Positions 1-10,250 of a stretch of DNA of 64,000 bases are shown piece by piece. The first letter of the stretch is position 1, and the number at the start of each line of letters is the position of its first letter. The notes under the pieces are model-generated. The model did no database searches and was not told the origin of the DNA. It saw nothing but the letters and a program-made list of their open reading frames with translations. The translations under genes were made by a program, and so were the position numbers. Source of the stretch: Liolophura sinensis (lineage: Eukaryota; Mollusca; Polyplacophora; Chitonida; Chitonidae); contig NC_088302.1 in the NCBI RefSeq assembly GCF_032854445.1, positions 43,064,645 to 43,128,644 of the forward strand, in the 5' to 3' direction.

Positions 1-149
1 ATACGTAATCCATGTTATTGAGTTAATTGTCGTACAAGACATCTTCATTCCATTTCAGCTAAGATCTTACATACATGTAATTATATAAACAGCCACATAT
101 ACGCACTCTTGAAGAACTACCATATACATGTTTAATTTAATTGTTTAAA

Positions 150-360
150 TATGTATCACCCTTGTGAAGAAAGAAGGATGTGATGTTATCCGATGCTGGC
201 GATTACGACATGTCATTTATGTAAGTTCAGTTTATCGTAGTAAAGTGTGCCGCATCTTCCACTTCCATCGACCAGCGTGTTTGCTTATCAGTTGTCAACT
301 CAGTACGAATCGTTACCGTGTTTACGTTCCGAGTAATCTCCCCTTATACGTAATGTATTA
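150..360 (+). repeat. Unclassified dispersed repeat R4, copy 1
   Basis: This segment matches two other places: about 1310-1435 in the same orientation and about 8985-9200 in reverse complement. Shared landmarks are a run around GAAAGAAGGATGTGATG, then ATCCGATGCTGG, a CAGCGTGTTT block, and a block ending near CTCCCCTTACAC. No protein similarity is recognisable. It looks like an old mobile-element fragment whose class cannot be told here. Confidence 0.6.
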
Positions 361-445
361 TTTATTTATTGATTTCATTGGCGTTTTCACCAAAATATTT
401 CACTTATACGACGGTAGCCAGCATCATGTTGGGCGAAAACGGGGA
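355..445 (-). mobile_element. SINE-1 3'-tail fragment
   Basis: The segment contains a TTTATTTATTGATTTCATTGGCGTTTT block followed by a degraded ACTTATACGACGG and CCAGCATCATG. It is the reverse complement of the SINE-1 3' domain seen complete at about 55.8 kb. The tRNA-like head is missing, as expected for a 5'-truncated copy. Confidence 0.7.
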
Positions 446-559
446 CATTTGTTTGAGGAATAACTGACGACTAATTTCCATGATTATTCCCCACAAGTGC
501 TCACAGTTAACCATATCTAATAAACATTTTCTTAATTATTCAGTTGCTTATTATTTGTT

Positions 560-660
560 TGTTGTTTAACGTCATACTAAAGAATTTTTCACTTATACAG
601 TGACGGTCAGTTTTATGGAATGATTAACCCGGTTTACCAGTGGTAAACCACTAAATTAAA
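560..660 (-). mobile_element. SINE-3 fragment
   Basis: A short stretch (GTCATACTAAAGAATTTTT, CACTTATACAGTGACGG, then a GGTTTACC region) resembles the reverse complement of the SINE-3 3' domain found at about 58.5 kb. It is partial and diverged. Confidence 0.45.
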
Positions 661-764
661 CACGAACTTCACAGTAAACTTAGATGGCTCAAATTTACGA
701 TGACTAACGAACCGCATTTCGAGTACAACTAGTTTCCTTTATAAGATACATGCGGAAGGACCAG

Positions 765-1045
765 TTTTTGGCGATCTGTGCCAAAGGAAGACAGAAACGC
801 TCGAACATTTAATTTTTGAATGAAACAAAAGTAAAGAATTCTGAGATGATGTAAGTGTGTGGTTAAAAATTGACTCAAGACCCAGTCAGTTTAACGAAAC
901 GTATAGTTCTTTTCGGAATGAATGGCACAGATAATCTTGGCTAAATTGTATATCTATCAATATAAATTTAGAAAGAAAACCGTTCTTAGAGAATGCAGGG
1001 AAATTGAAAGGGTATTGTTTTATTCCCAAGGAGAGGACTAGCCTT
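765..1045 (+). pseudogene. Relic of a non-LTR retrotransposon (LINE) C-terminal domain
   Basis: One forward frame reads LCQRKTETLEHLIFE, stop, NKSKEF, stop, DDVSVWLK and continues for roughly 90 codons. This resembles the cysteine/histidine zinc-binding module and following region at the C-terminus of many LINE reverse transcriptases (CxxC, ETxxHL, C, W). Two TGA stops fall where the family usually has Cys and Trp, consistent with decay by single substitutions. No reverse-transcriptase core is seen upstream. The LINE clade cannot be assigned. Confidence 0.5.
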
Positions 1046-1049
1046 TGAT

Positions 1050-1300
1050 CTCACGGCCTTTTCCTCGGCATACAGATATGCATATCCATATTGATGAAAG
1101 AGAAATTATCTTCCATGTACGACAGACGTCCACGCGAGCTTCCTCGGTTGCGTTTCTCACAAACGTCCCATGACAGCAGGAGAATGTACAAATTCCCAGT
1201 CCAAGGCAGGTTTTGAACTTTTTCCTCTTGTGTCCTAGAGATCGAACGAGTGCTATGTGTCATGGATAAAGGGTAAAACAGCGAAAGAGGATGCGACATT
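1050..1300 (-). repeat. SINE-3-like repeat segment
   Basis: The block at about 1190-1245 (TTCCCAGTCCAAGGCAGG, then TTCCTCTTGTGTCC and a GATCGAAC run) is the reverse complement of 8296-8372. The two are clearly copies of one repeat. The open frame on the minus strand here has no recognisable protein and is taken as non-coding. Confidence 0.45.
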
Positions 1301-1309
1301 ACAGAAGAA

Positions 1310-1435
1310 GGCTGTCGATTACAACATGTAAGGCCCCTGCGTGTTTGTCGTGTTTATCAGTTGGCAAGTCCGTACGAAATTATGCAGTGTTTACATTCCC
1401 AGTAAGCTCCCTTTACACATTATACATCTATAATC
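1310..1435 (+). repeat. R4 repeat, copy 2
   Basis: This segment shares GCGTGTTTGTCGTGTTTATCAG, TTGGCAAGTCCGTACG and CCAGTAAGCTCCCTTTACAC with the copy at 150-360. It is shorter at its 5' end. Confidence 0.5.
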
Positions 1436-2117
1436 CTTATGTAATGATCACGAGATGACCAATAATATTACTCCGTTACGAAAGTGTGTCTAGCGCTCTG
1501 GGATTGTTGTGAAAAGCTTTCATAGTTTTCCCATTGAGTCAAGTTCTGTCGATAACTGCCATTATTCAGAATTTCGTAACTCGTGGTGGCTAAAGAAAAC
1601 AAATCTCATTATTATTCAGAATTGCTTATTAAAGGCGAACAGAAACAATAACGTTTTCAAAATATAAAATTATCATTTCTTTACCAAATTTATACTAAAA
1701 ATATAGATTACCGAATGATGGCGCCTATGCGTCGAAACAGCCATCCATATATCAACCGTCAAGTGAGTGGCATACAAAAATGTTGTCAAAAATACAGCCA
1801 CAAAATATAGTATTTTTTCAAGGTAAAGTCATTCATTTCAATGTGTTAGGCTCATGTGCAATATTTTAACTGGTACTGTAGCAGGGCACAACAAATTTAT
1901 CGCTTTTTTATCAAGACAAAGCAAATGTTTCCTCGATGACTCCATGATTCTCTAACGCCTTACTACGGACAGAATTATCCACGACGTCATCAAATTTCGT
2001 ACTAACATAAAAGCTGCATGAAGGCTATGTGTGTAAATTTGAGATTTTTATGTTCTCGAAACAAAGACATGTTGAACCTAGATCTTTAAAAAACAATAAA
2101 AACCAATAAAAGGACTG

Positions 2118-2125
2118 TATATAAG
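2118..2125 (+). promoter_or_regulatory. TATA box of small-peptide gene copy A
   Basis: TATATAAG is followed by GCATCGTTTATTCC. The same box with the same downstream bases is conserved in copy B at 5959-5966. The position fits a transcript start near 2148 and a short non-coding first exon whose donor is uncertain (a GTAG/GTAAAA site near 2250 is possible). Confidence 0.55.
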
Positions 2126-2744
2126 CATCGTTTATTCCAAGTTTCTTTGTCTCTTGTTACAGCTGAAGAATCACCAACTTCTCAGTCGACATAGAATCAT
2201 TGGAAACAATGTTTTGATTTGTATTAATTTAAGATATTTGCATGTGTAGGTAAAACTGGCATCACCCCAGCGTGGTTAGTAACGATCCAAACATGGAACT
2301 ATCGGTTGTAGAAAACCGGGGCCATCTCCGGTCGAATGGTTTTAAATATTCTTCTGAGTACATGACTGATTCTTGACCAGTGAGAGTGCGTCTTACCATT
2401 TTTGGTGGACGACATCTGGGTTCCAGATCGAGATACCGTTGTTTCTGTGTTTTGCCCATCCTTGCACTTCTGTTAGCTGGTTGTTCTTTTAGTCTAAAAT
2501 GTTAGTTGCTAAGCAGCAGTATGCTGTCAGCTTTCTACACACATGTTATGTTTAGATCATGTTGTCATTAAATGCCAATAATATTAAAAATTGTGATGTT
2601 TGCATGGGTGTCTGAACATAATAAATACAGTCTCATTTCCCTGCTCTGTCATCAGGGTGTTTGTGACGAAGGCGTTATACTGAGGTCTTTTACGATGACC
2701 TATTTGAAATTCGTGAAAGATAACTACATCAATTAGCAAACCAA

Positions 2745-2845
2745 ATGCATGTGGAAAAGTTTGTCAGTAATTTGCCAAAGGTCAGTTGTTTACTCCAAAC
2801 TCCCACTTTTCGTCCACCCACGACACTGATCGTCGTAAAACTAAT
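2745..2845 (+). mobile_element. SINE-3 fragment inside duplicate A
   Basis: AAAAGTTTGTCAGTAATTTG, CCAAAGGTCAGTTGTTTACTCC and CACGACACTGATCGTCG match the SINE-3 3' region at 58.5 kb. It has no counterpart in copy B, so it was inserted after the duplication. Confidence 0.6.
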
Positions 2846-3101
2846 AACGCTGAATTGGCCAACTAATTAGAAAATTCAACCAAAAGCTATAATGGGAGCT
2901 CATTAATACAGATTTCAGATATAAAACTGAGCTGTAATCTTTTCCTAAATATTTGTACATTGCTGTATCGAGATGCTGTATGATTTATCTGAAATAAATG
3001 TGCACAGAAAAGAGTTACCGAGATATACTGTAGGCTTTGCTCGTACCCGACAATGACCATTTTATTGTCGCTACATGAGCAGTTTTTTGATACTGTGTCA
3101 G

Positions 3102-3427
3102 ATGAAGACTAAGGCCCTTCCTCTGATTCTCTTGGTTGCTGTGTTCGTCATTCAGGACAGTGAGGCGGTGAAACTGTGCAAACTGCATACTACAATGTTT
3201 ACAATGCGGATTAGACTCATCCAAATCTGTGTAATCCGTATCAGACCATTCTGCCATATTAACAAGAGACAGGTAAGCCATTCTCTTATTTTGTTTTGTG
3301 AAAACATAAATGAATTATTTGCGAAATGATTTTATATAATTAAAACAAGATATGACATATCATCCAAAAGTTAAGTCAAAAGTTAATACGTAATACAGTT
3401 GCTTTTTCCTCTCCATTTTAGCAAACC
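3102..3427 (+). CDS. Small secreted cysteine-containing peptide, copy A (candidate gene)
   Basis: Exon 3102-3278 starts with ATG directly after a splice-acceptor-like TACTGTGTCAG and ends at a good donor (CAG/GTAAGC). A candidate last exon follows TCTCCATTTTAG at 3421 and adds two codons and a stop, giving a 59-aa precursor. Residues 1-22 form a classical signal peptide (MKTKALPLILLVAVFVIQDSEA). The predicted mature part is strongly basic, with many Arg, Lys and Ile, and has three cysteines, including an RPFC motif. Copy B keeps the signal, the RPFC motif and the exon layout, which supports a real gene. Size, charge and cysteines suggest an antimicrobial or toxin-like effector peptide, but the family is not recognised. 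An upstream in-frame ATG at 3075 is less likely because it would disrupt the signal sequence. Confidence 0.5.
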
Positions 3428-3930
3428 TGAATTTCCTGTTGTAGCCAGTCACATGTTATCAGGCTTGCACAAGATCAGATGCTTCACGAAGATGAGCTGG
3501 AAACGACTTTCTTTCGAGAAAGTCCGGGCCTCTGATTGGGTAAATAGGCTGATATAGGGTGTACGCTTTGTACACGAATTAAAATAACGCTTTCGTCTAG
3601 CCAATAAGAAGGCCTAAATGAAAACTAAGGACATATGATATTTTGTGAAACGTGGCAAGATATATGTATATATATTCGTCAAAAATTCTATGTATCTGAT
3701 AAAAAACACTATCTGATAGATATGGAGTTGAATGCTTTGTCATAGCAATCTGAGGGTCAACTGATCAATAGATAGTGACGCAGATCTGTATCTAATCCTC
3801 GCTTTCTTGTTTTTTGATGATCACTGGTTGATTCGGACCAGATCGTTGACCTCCGCCAGTTTACGAGACTACGCGGATCGTGTTCGAAAGCCACGTCAAA
3901 ACACCAATTCGTCCCAATAAACCGGTGTCA

Positions 3931-5239
3931 CAAGAGCATATATTATGTTGCCCGCATTAGTCTTTTCTCATACCGTATACAAGCAGCATTCAGCAACGCA
4001 GATTTCCGTGTGAATAAGAGATCAGTTCAACAGCTTTGTGGTGCCCCAGAGACTGACAACTGAAGCTGTGATCCTGAGATCATTGACAAGTGTGATTCTG
4101 ACATTTACAACTAAGGCTATGATCATGGCATTGATATCTAAAACTGTGATCCAGACATTCAGAAATATGGCTATGGTTGTTTTCACGTCCTGTAAAAACA
4201 GTTTTATTAATGTTGACATCATAGATTGATTTAAAGTTTTGACACTCAAGAATATTTCACTGTGATGGTTATCAATTTGATCAGTAGAGGAACCATGACT
4301 AATTGTGGTAACAACGACAGACGTTTGCTGATGAACATTACATTATGTGACGTACAAAGGCATAATTAATTACAGAAGCATTTAATAGTACCGGTATGGT
4401 AAATCTATAATATTCCAAATCAGAGAAAACTGTTATTTAGGCTTTGTGTCTCTTTTGTTTTTGCTTTGACAACTGCATATGTGTTTGGAATATCTAGCTT
4501 AGCCTTTTGGCAGTTTTATGAATATAAGATATAAACAGTACCCTACAGAGTGCCTGTGTAGAAAGAAAGGCTTCACATACATGTACACAGACGGCCATAT
4601 CCCGTTTCTTATTTACAACTTTTGGTGAGATCTTAACTTACCACAACAATGTAAGCAGAACGACAACATCTTGTTCATTTTCCAAAGACGCACTCTTGAG
4701 GAATAAATGTGAAACGCTCATCCATTTATGGACAACTGGAGTGAGTATTTTACTGGTCACGTTTTTCACGCGCTAAAAACATTGTATAATTGTTAAATGT
4801 TTATATGGCGATGGTGAAACTATTTGATCATGGCTGGACTTAAAAATAGTATAAGTACTTAAGAAAGAACACTAGAATAACAAACATGTTTTATCTGTCA
4901 TGGCTTAAATAAAAGTGATGTGTCAATTTTAGCTGGGTAATTTTTTTCAAAACTAATTAAACTTTGTCTTGAATTTACATGTTATAACTCAAATATCTGT
5001 CCTCTTAAAAGTCATATTTCGCGACTGTGGAGAAACTTGTCACGGAAGGACGATCATTTTATATGTTAACATTGTTACTTGGTTGAAGAGAGTAAAACTA
5101 ATCATCACGTGATGCCCACTGTTATAGTTCTTGTCCAAAAGTGTTTACTGGCCTTCTGCCAACTCTTAGACTGTGGTCAAAAAATTCGGTTGACGGGTAA
5201 TATACAAATGTTTGTTTGGACGCACAGAATCATAGATTA
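3931..5239. other. Non-coding spacer between the duplicates
   Basis: No gene is recognised. At about 4040-4190 there is a weak degenerate repeat around CTGTGATCCTGAGATCATTG and CTGTGATCCAGACATTCAG, which gives short open frames on both strands but no recognisable protein. The rest is AT-rich with no clear structure. Confidence 0.5.
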
Positions 5240-5958
5240 AACTCTGAGTCAAGATTTCTTGATAACACCTTGATTTCTTCACCCATGATGGCTCACTCAC
5301 GGAAACATTACTCAGATTTTTTCTTTACCGTCGATAGCTCAAGAAAATAAATCAAAATACTCAGAATTTCTTTACTCTTAGTGGCTCAAGAAACAAATCT
5401 CATTCTTCAGAATTTTTTTTTACTACGGAAACTAGTCAGCAGCATTTTTTATCTAAGGCGAACAGAAACAACAATAATCTTTTCAATATGTTAATTATAT
5501 TTTCCTCACAAAAATTTATACTAAGAACATAAAATACTGAATGTGTTGGTACATGACAAAACCTCCAAAAATACAGTTGCAAAATATGGTACAAAACAAC
5601 AAGGTGATCATTTGGAATCTTTCAGATCAGTGCGTTCAGCAAAAGCCAATAATTCTGAAGCTGATAAACCTCGAAAAGTCATCCATTTCACGTGTTACGT
5701 GCTAATATAATATATTTTCTGGCGATTATGCACAGCACAACAAATTTCTCTCTTTTTTAAACATAAACCAAATGTATTCTCGATCACTTCCTGATTCCTT
5801 AACGCTTTAATCCGGACACAATCATACGTCATCGCAACAGTGTTAAAAAAAATCGAACTAACATAAAAGGTGCGTGGAAGTTTGGAGTGTAAATTGTTTT
5901 GACATTGTTTTGTTTTCGTCAGAAAAGCGTCTTAAAAGGAAAGTCATGAATTGTTGTT

Positions 5959-5966
5959 TATATAAG
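5959..5966 (+). promoter_or_regulatory. TATA box of small-peptide gene copy B
   Basis: TATATAAG with the same GCATCG that follows the copy A box. The element is conserved between the duplicates although the coding exon has diverged. Confidence 0.5.
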
Positions 5967-6806
5967 CATCGCTTACTTGAATATTCTTTATTTCTTGTTA
6001 CGGCTAAAAATTACCAGCTTCTCAGTCGACAGAGAATCATTTGAAGGTGTGTTTTTATTTGTGCTAACTTTCAAAAACATACATATAGGCAAAACTGGCA
6101 CAACGCCAGCTTGGTCAGTAATAATCCAAACAGGACACTATCGGTTTCTAGCAGACCGGGACCATATCCGGTCGAAGAGTGCTAATTACTTTCCTGGGCA
6201 GACAACTGACACGTGACCATTGTGAGTGCGTCTTTCCATCCTTGGTGGATGTCATGTAATTTGCAAATCGAGATACTGTGATTTCTTTCCTCGTATATCT
6301 CCTTCGCTCTGCCGTATACATGTACACGATAGTCACTTAATCTCTACGAAACATTTTAAAAATGAAATGCCATCGTGCAAATCATCGTTTCTCGTTGACA
6401 ATTTCGGCAAAACACCGACTGAGGTAGAAATGTCCAAATGCCGGACTCGCGAGTTTTTGTAGTGTCGCTAATGGTTGGTTGTCCCTAAAATCATGAATTA
6501 CAAAACGTGTGTAGGAAGGTGACTACATACTAGAATCGTTGAAAATGGTATTTTACTAGATTTTACAGGCGATGGGAAGGTGAGATGCTTCGACGTAGAT
6601 TTGACCAGTTGGAGGTAAGAGGAGTGCTTATCTGAGCCGCCATCTGTTCTTCGCCAATTAGACAACGGCACTAGCCTCAGACTGTAGGTTGAGCAGCCAT
6701 GGATATGGCGTATCAAAATATTACTCAATAAACAGTCGGATTAGAATGCACACGGCAATGAAGATTTCATTGCAGCTTCATAAACGGCTTTCTGTTATTG
6801 TTTCAG

Positions 6807-6973
6807 ATGAAGGCACTTCTCCTTATGCTCGTGATCGCTTGGTTCGTCATCCAATGGAGCGTCGAGACTCCGCTGTAGACTCTGCAATCTAAGATGTGAG
6901 CAGGCTAAACCCAGGCCATTCTGTACGCAGCTTTGCAGTCACCTCCGTCCACGTACCAGGAACTAGGTAACTT
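6807..6973 (+). pseudogene. Small secreted cysteine-rich peptide, copy B (frameshifted)
   Basis: ATG at 6807 follows a good acceptor (TATTGTTTCAG) and encodes a signal-peptide-like start, MKALLLMLVIAWFVIQWSVE, then reaches TAG at 6876. The +1 frame from about 6865 is open and reads LRCRLCNLRCEQAKPRPFC followed by TQLC, with five cysteines (CxxC, x3, C, x8, C, x3, C). It ends at a TAG that overlaps a donor-like AG/GTAAC near 6965. One missing or extra base near the signal/mature boundary would explain the break. The original might instead be restored by RNA splicing or by correcting a sequencing error. The RPFC motif and exon layout match copy A. The preserved cysteines suggest recent loss or an assembly error rather than old decay. 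Confidence 0.5.
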
Positions 6974-7675
6974 ATAAAGGGCATACTTATATCAGTCACG
7001 TATTTGTGTTTTGCTAAAAGAGTTCGGATTGTAAATAATTAGAAAAAAATGTACGATATACATGTGGTACTTTCAAATACAAAAGTTAATACATTCCACT
7101 TCTTGTTTTTTCCCTCTCCATTTTATCAAGCGTAAAATTCCTGTTATAGCCTGAAACTACCTTAATTTTCAGGCTGTCGTGGGACGATCAGGTAATTAAC
7201 GAAAACAATTTGGGCCCTGTTTCACAAAGTGCTCCACACGCTTAGAGAAACAGGTGCCTGGGCACCACCTGCTTTCTAAAGTAGTAGAGTCTGAACCTCT
7301 CATTGGGTAACTAGATTTATATAGAATTTGTAAATGATTTAAGACATTGATTTCATCTCCTCAAACAGAAAATGAAAATGAATAATATATTATTGATAAT
7401 GAACCATGGATTGATACAGTGAGATTCCTTTTTAAGCAAGTTCCATAAATGTTGACAACACTAAAATATTTCTTAGATATGGAGTTCAATTCTTCTTTAC
7501 AACATTCGTTGGGTCATCTTATCACTACACAGTGACACAGTCTTCGAACTGATCCTCCTTTTCTTGTCTTTTAAGGATCACTTGTTAGCTCGGGCCAGGC
7601 CGCTAGCATTCGTCAACTGACATACGCTCGGGAGGGTCGCGAAAATTCCAAATCTTATTGATAAACCAGACTAAA

Positions 7676-7944
7676 AAAAAACATTTTTTTGGGGGGGGGG
7701 GCTTTTTGTGTTAGGACTTTTTCATGGCGTTCTCGAGCAGCATGAAATAACAAAAAATCTGTTTACCGGGGAGTCGTGTCGAAAGCTGTGCAGCCGGGTA
7801 TGGCCATGTCATACCAGTTTTCATTAAAAAAAACCCTAAAGGTAAAGAGCCAATGAAATGGCGACCAAAAAAAAGGAAAAAAAAATGTTAAGCACATAAA
7901 ACTACAATGGATCTGTGTGAAGAATAAAAAAACCCGTTAAACGA
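7676..7944. other. Low-complexity spacer with a poly-T/poly-G run
   Basis: No gene is seen. At about 7682-7701 a T run is followed directly by 11 G residues, and several A-rich runs follow to 7880. It is a simple-sequence region and a possible assembly trouble spot. Confidence 0.6.
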
Positions 7945-8270
7945 TTTCAGGGCATCTTCGGTCGTCTAGCATCCCTCCGGGGCAAAGGCGGCCTTGTTCT
8001 GGGAGAGTCGACCGAGGGTCGTACTACTTTCAAATTGCTTCCGGAGTGCGTGCCGGGTAAATGCAACAGTCTGCCACTCTCACTAAGCGGTCGATGACAC
8101 ATATGTTGTCGTTTGGGCAGTCGAACGTTCGTTGACGACCACTTGTCGTCCATCACTGTGTTGTGCACACGTCACACGTGGGAAAGACCATTAATAACTT
8201 ACCAAAGGTCGGTGGTTGACCCTGGGCACTTTTCCACCAATAATACTGACTGACATCGTATAAGTGAATA
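7945..8270 (+). mobile_element. SINE-3 copy
   Basis: The block from AACGTTCGTTGACGACCAC through CACACGTGGGAAAG, ACTTACCAAAGGTCGGTGGTT, GGGCACTTTTCCACC and ATCGTATAAGTGAATAATTC shares order and content with 8385-8600, 20100-20335 and 58440-58675. Open frames on the opposite strand overlap the repeat and are not taken as genes. Confidence 0.65.
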
Positions 8271-8284
8271 ATTCTTGAATATCC

Positions 8285-8600
8285 TCAGTGACAGATGCCA
8301 CTTGTTCGATCTGGGACACAAGAGGAACAGATTCAAAGCCTGTCTTGGACTGGAAATGTCTACACCTCCCCGCTCCCGTAGGGCACTGATCACAAAAAAC
8401 GGTCGAGGACGCTCGTGAGGTCGCCCACTGTTCGTTGAAGACCACTTTTCACCAATATGGTGTGTATATCTGTATGTCACGCGTGGAAAGAGTTAGTAAC
8501 TTGCCAGAGGACAGTAGTTTATAACTGGTATACCGGGATCGTAGCTCTATAAAACTGACCTCCATGATGTCAGTGAAAAATTCATGAGTATGGCGTTAAA
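8285..8600 (+). mobile_element. SINE-3 copy (second, adjacent)
   Basis: It repeats CTGTTCGTTGAAGACCAC, TGTATATCTGTATGTCACGC, GTGGAAAGAGTTAGTAACTT and GCCAGAGGACAGTAG, with a decayed 3' end GAAAAATTCATGAGTATGGCG. It abuts the SINE-1 copy at 8597. Confidence 0.6.
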
Positions 8601-8837
8601 TTTATTTATTTATTTATTTGATTGGTGTTTTACGCCGTACTCAAGAATATTTCACTATACGACGGCGGCCAGCATTATGGTGGGAGGAAACCGGGCACAG
8701 CTGCAGACCTTCCCACTTACGACCGGAGAGGAAGCCAGTATGAGCTGGACTTGAACTCACAGCGACCGCATTGGCGAGAGGCTCCTGGGTCATTACGCTG
8801 CACTAGCGCGCTAACCGACTGAGCCATGGAGACCCCC
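8597..8837 (-). mobile_element. SINE-1, near full-length
   Basis: Read on the minus strand it starts GGGGGTCTCCATGGCTCAGT, carries a tRNA-like A box (TGGCTCAGTCGG) and B-box-like GAGTTCAAGTCC, and then the central domain. It ends in the conserved CTTGAGTACGGCGTAAAAC block and an AAATAAATAAAT tail. About 60 bases of the central domain are missing compared with the 55.8-kb copy. Confidence 0.85.
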
Positions 8838-8984
8838 ATGGTGTTAAATAAACAAATAACAAAGCAAATGCATAATTAAGAAAATGTTGATTTAGATAGT
8901 ATTCGTTGTGAGTTGTTGTGGTCAACAACCAATAAAATTAGTCGTCAGCAATCAAACAAACGTCAAGAATGTCCATGTACATTT

Positions 8985-9200
8985 CTAATGTGTAAGGGGA
9001 GCTTACTCTGAATGCAAACACGAAAATTTTCTTACATGCTTGACAACTGAACAATGACAAAAACACGCTGGTTGAAACGGAAGGGGCTGAGCACTTTACT
9101 ACCGTAAACTGTACTTACATAAATGGCATGTGGTAATCACCAGCATCGGATACCATAACATCCTTCTTTCTTAACAAGTGTGACAAGACACACTTAAACA
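8985..9200 (-). repeat. R4 repeat, inverted copy
   Basis: The reverse complement of this segment aligns with 150-360: AAAGAAGGATGTTATGG, TATCCGATGCTGGTGATTAC, CATGCCATTTATGTAAGT, CAGCGTGTTTTTG and TAAGCTCCCCTTACACATTA. With copy 1 it forms a widely spaced inverted pair around the peptide duplicates. Confidence 0.65.
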
Positions 9201-10110
9201 ATTACATAAAACATGTATATGACAGCTCTTCATGACTGTTTGCATATGGCTGTCCATATAATTTTTCAGCTGAAATGGAAACTAAACGTGTTGTATGAAT
9301 ACGTTTTAATATTTAATCTTAAACGAAAGACCATCCATGAAAGTTATAAACGTTTAACTGTAAGACTGAGTGTCATTCGCAATCACACAGATCCGGAAGT
9401 GTTGGATGCTTAGTAATTTGGCCTGAAGGTGTTAAAACACTTGCTGGTTTCGGTGCAAAGGAAGAGTATGTGGTACATAGGGGGTGAGATTTTAAAAGGG
9501 TCCCCTGATGGCAGAATTCTTGGACAAGATATATAAAGTCGCTATCCGGCCTTGTCCTTTAGGCACCACTTTACCTCTGTCATGTTGTAACATTCTGGGA
9601 GAAGATCTCAAAACTGGGAGCTTGTTCGTGATGATGTTAACATTGACAGCTAGATAGGTAACAAACCGCAAAACAGGAGTTGTGCGGTAGTCTAGGAAGA
9701 TTATTTGTTTATCTCGGCATGATGCCTCAGTGGCATCGGAAAAAAATGTTAAGTAGGCCTTTGATGTAAAACGTACATATACATGCATACATTATCGCCA
9801 ACAAACTTACATTTTCTCTGGCTAATTGAAAGTGAATTCACAGTCTGTCGAAAACGGTGCACTTCGGGGCCGAGATCAGTCGTTTGCCAGTTCATGGCAG
9901 GTTTTAATGCAGAAATCACACATCACTGATCAGCCATGGTTACTCAGCGTTGCACGCGCCTTGCGTTCAATTCCAAACTCCCTAGTTAGAGGTACATGTC
10001 ACGGACAGTATACGTCGTGTAGAAGACCATACACCTACTCTCTATGTTGGCTTTACATCACTGCCACTAATAGATAAGCCTCACCTCATCAATAAAATTG
10101 TTTCAGGTGC
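9201..10110. other. No recognisable gene
   Basis: Open frames of 66 to 98 codons on both strands have no recognisable motifs. No splice-linked exons or repeats are evident. Confidence 0.5.
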
Positions 10111-10114
10111 TGGG

Positions 10115-10250
10115 TAGAATCATGTTGTGCATACTTCAGATAAAAAGAATGCAACTTCCTCTTTTAAAGTCTTGGGTGTGGCTCGAACCAGGGTTGATCT
10201 TGATCTACCGCTCTCCCAACTGTGCTATCCGAGCCGGTGCGCTATAAGGA
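10115..10250 (-). mobile_element. SINE-2 tRNA-like head
   Basis: On the minus strand it reads GGCTCGGATAGCACAGTTGG (A box) and CCTGGTTCGAGCCACACCC (B box), then AAGTCTTTAAAAGAGGAAGTT. The same head-to-body junction occurs in the SINE-2 copy at 22.7-23.04 kb. This is a tRNA-derived retroposon head rather than a functional tRNA, because no folding acceptor stem is visible. Confidence 0.6.

Larger units (their letters stand above)
1530..3930 (+). repeat. Tandem segmental duplicate, copy A
   Basis: This region aligns by eye, in order, with about 5240-7675. Shared landmarks are AAACAAATCTCATT and AAGGCGAACAGAAACAA (1605-1645 and 5390-5475), a TATATAAGCATCG box (2118 and 5959), CTCAGTCGACA, a GGTAAAACTGGC-type block, CCGGTCGAA, GTGAGTGCGTCTT, the ATG exon (3102 and 6807), a CTCTCCATTTTA tract, and a closing GATCACTTGTT-like region. 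The offset is 3.7-3.84 kb. Copies are diverged by many substitutions and by at least one SINE-3 insertion in copy A (about 2745-2845), so the duplication is not recent. Confidence 0.8.
5240..7675 (+). repeat. Tandem segmental duplicate, copy B
   Basis: This is the second copy of the 1530-3930 unit in the same orientation. It shows the same ordered landmarks, including the TATA box at 5959-5966, the CTCAGTCGACA block near 6025, the CCGGTCGAAGAG and GTGAGTGCGTCTTTCC blocks near 6170-6240, and the ATG exon at 6807. Its coding exon is altered relative to copy A. Confidence 0.8.

Noticed and set aside
4022-4249. Overlapping open frames on both strands as small genes
   Set aside because: They sit on a weak degenerate repeat, and neither frame shows a motif or a splice-linked partner.
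10170-10250. Possible functional tRNA gene on the minus strand
   Set aside because: A and B boxes are present, but no matching acceptor or anticodon stem could be drawn by eye, and the 3' side continues into SINE-2 sequence.
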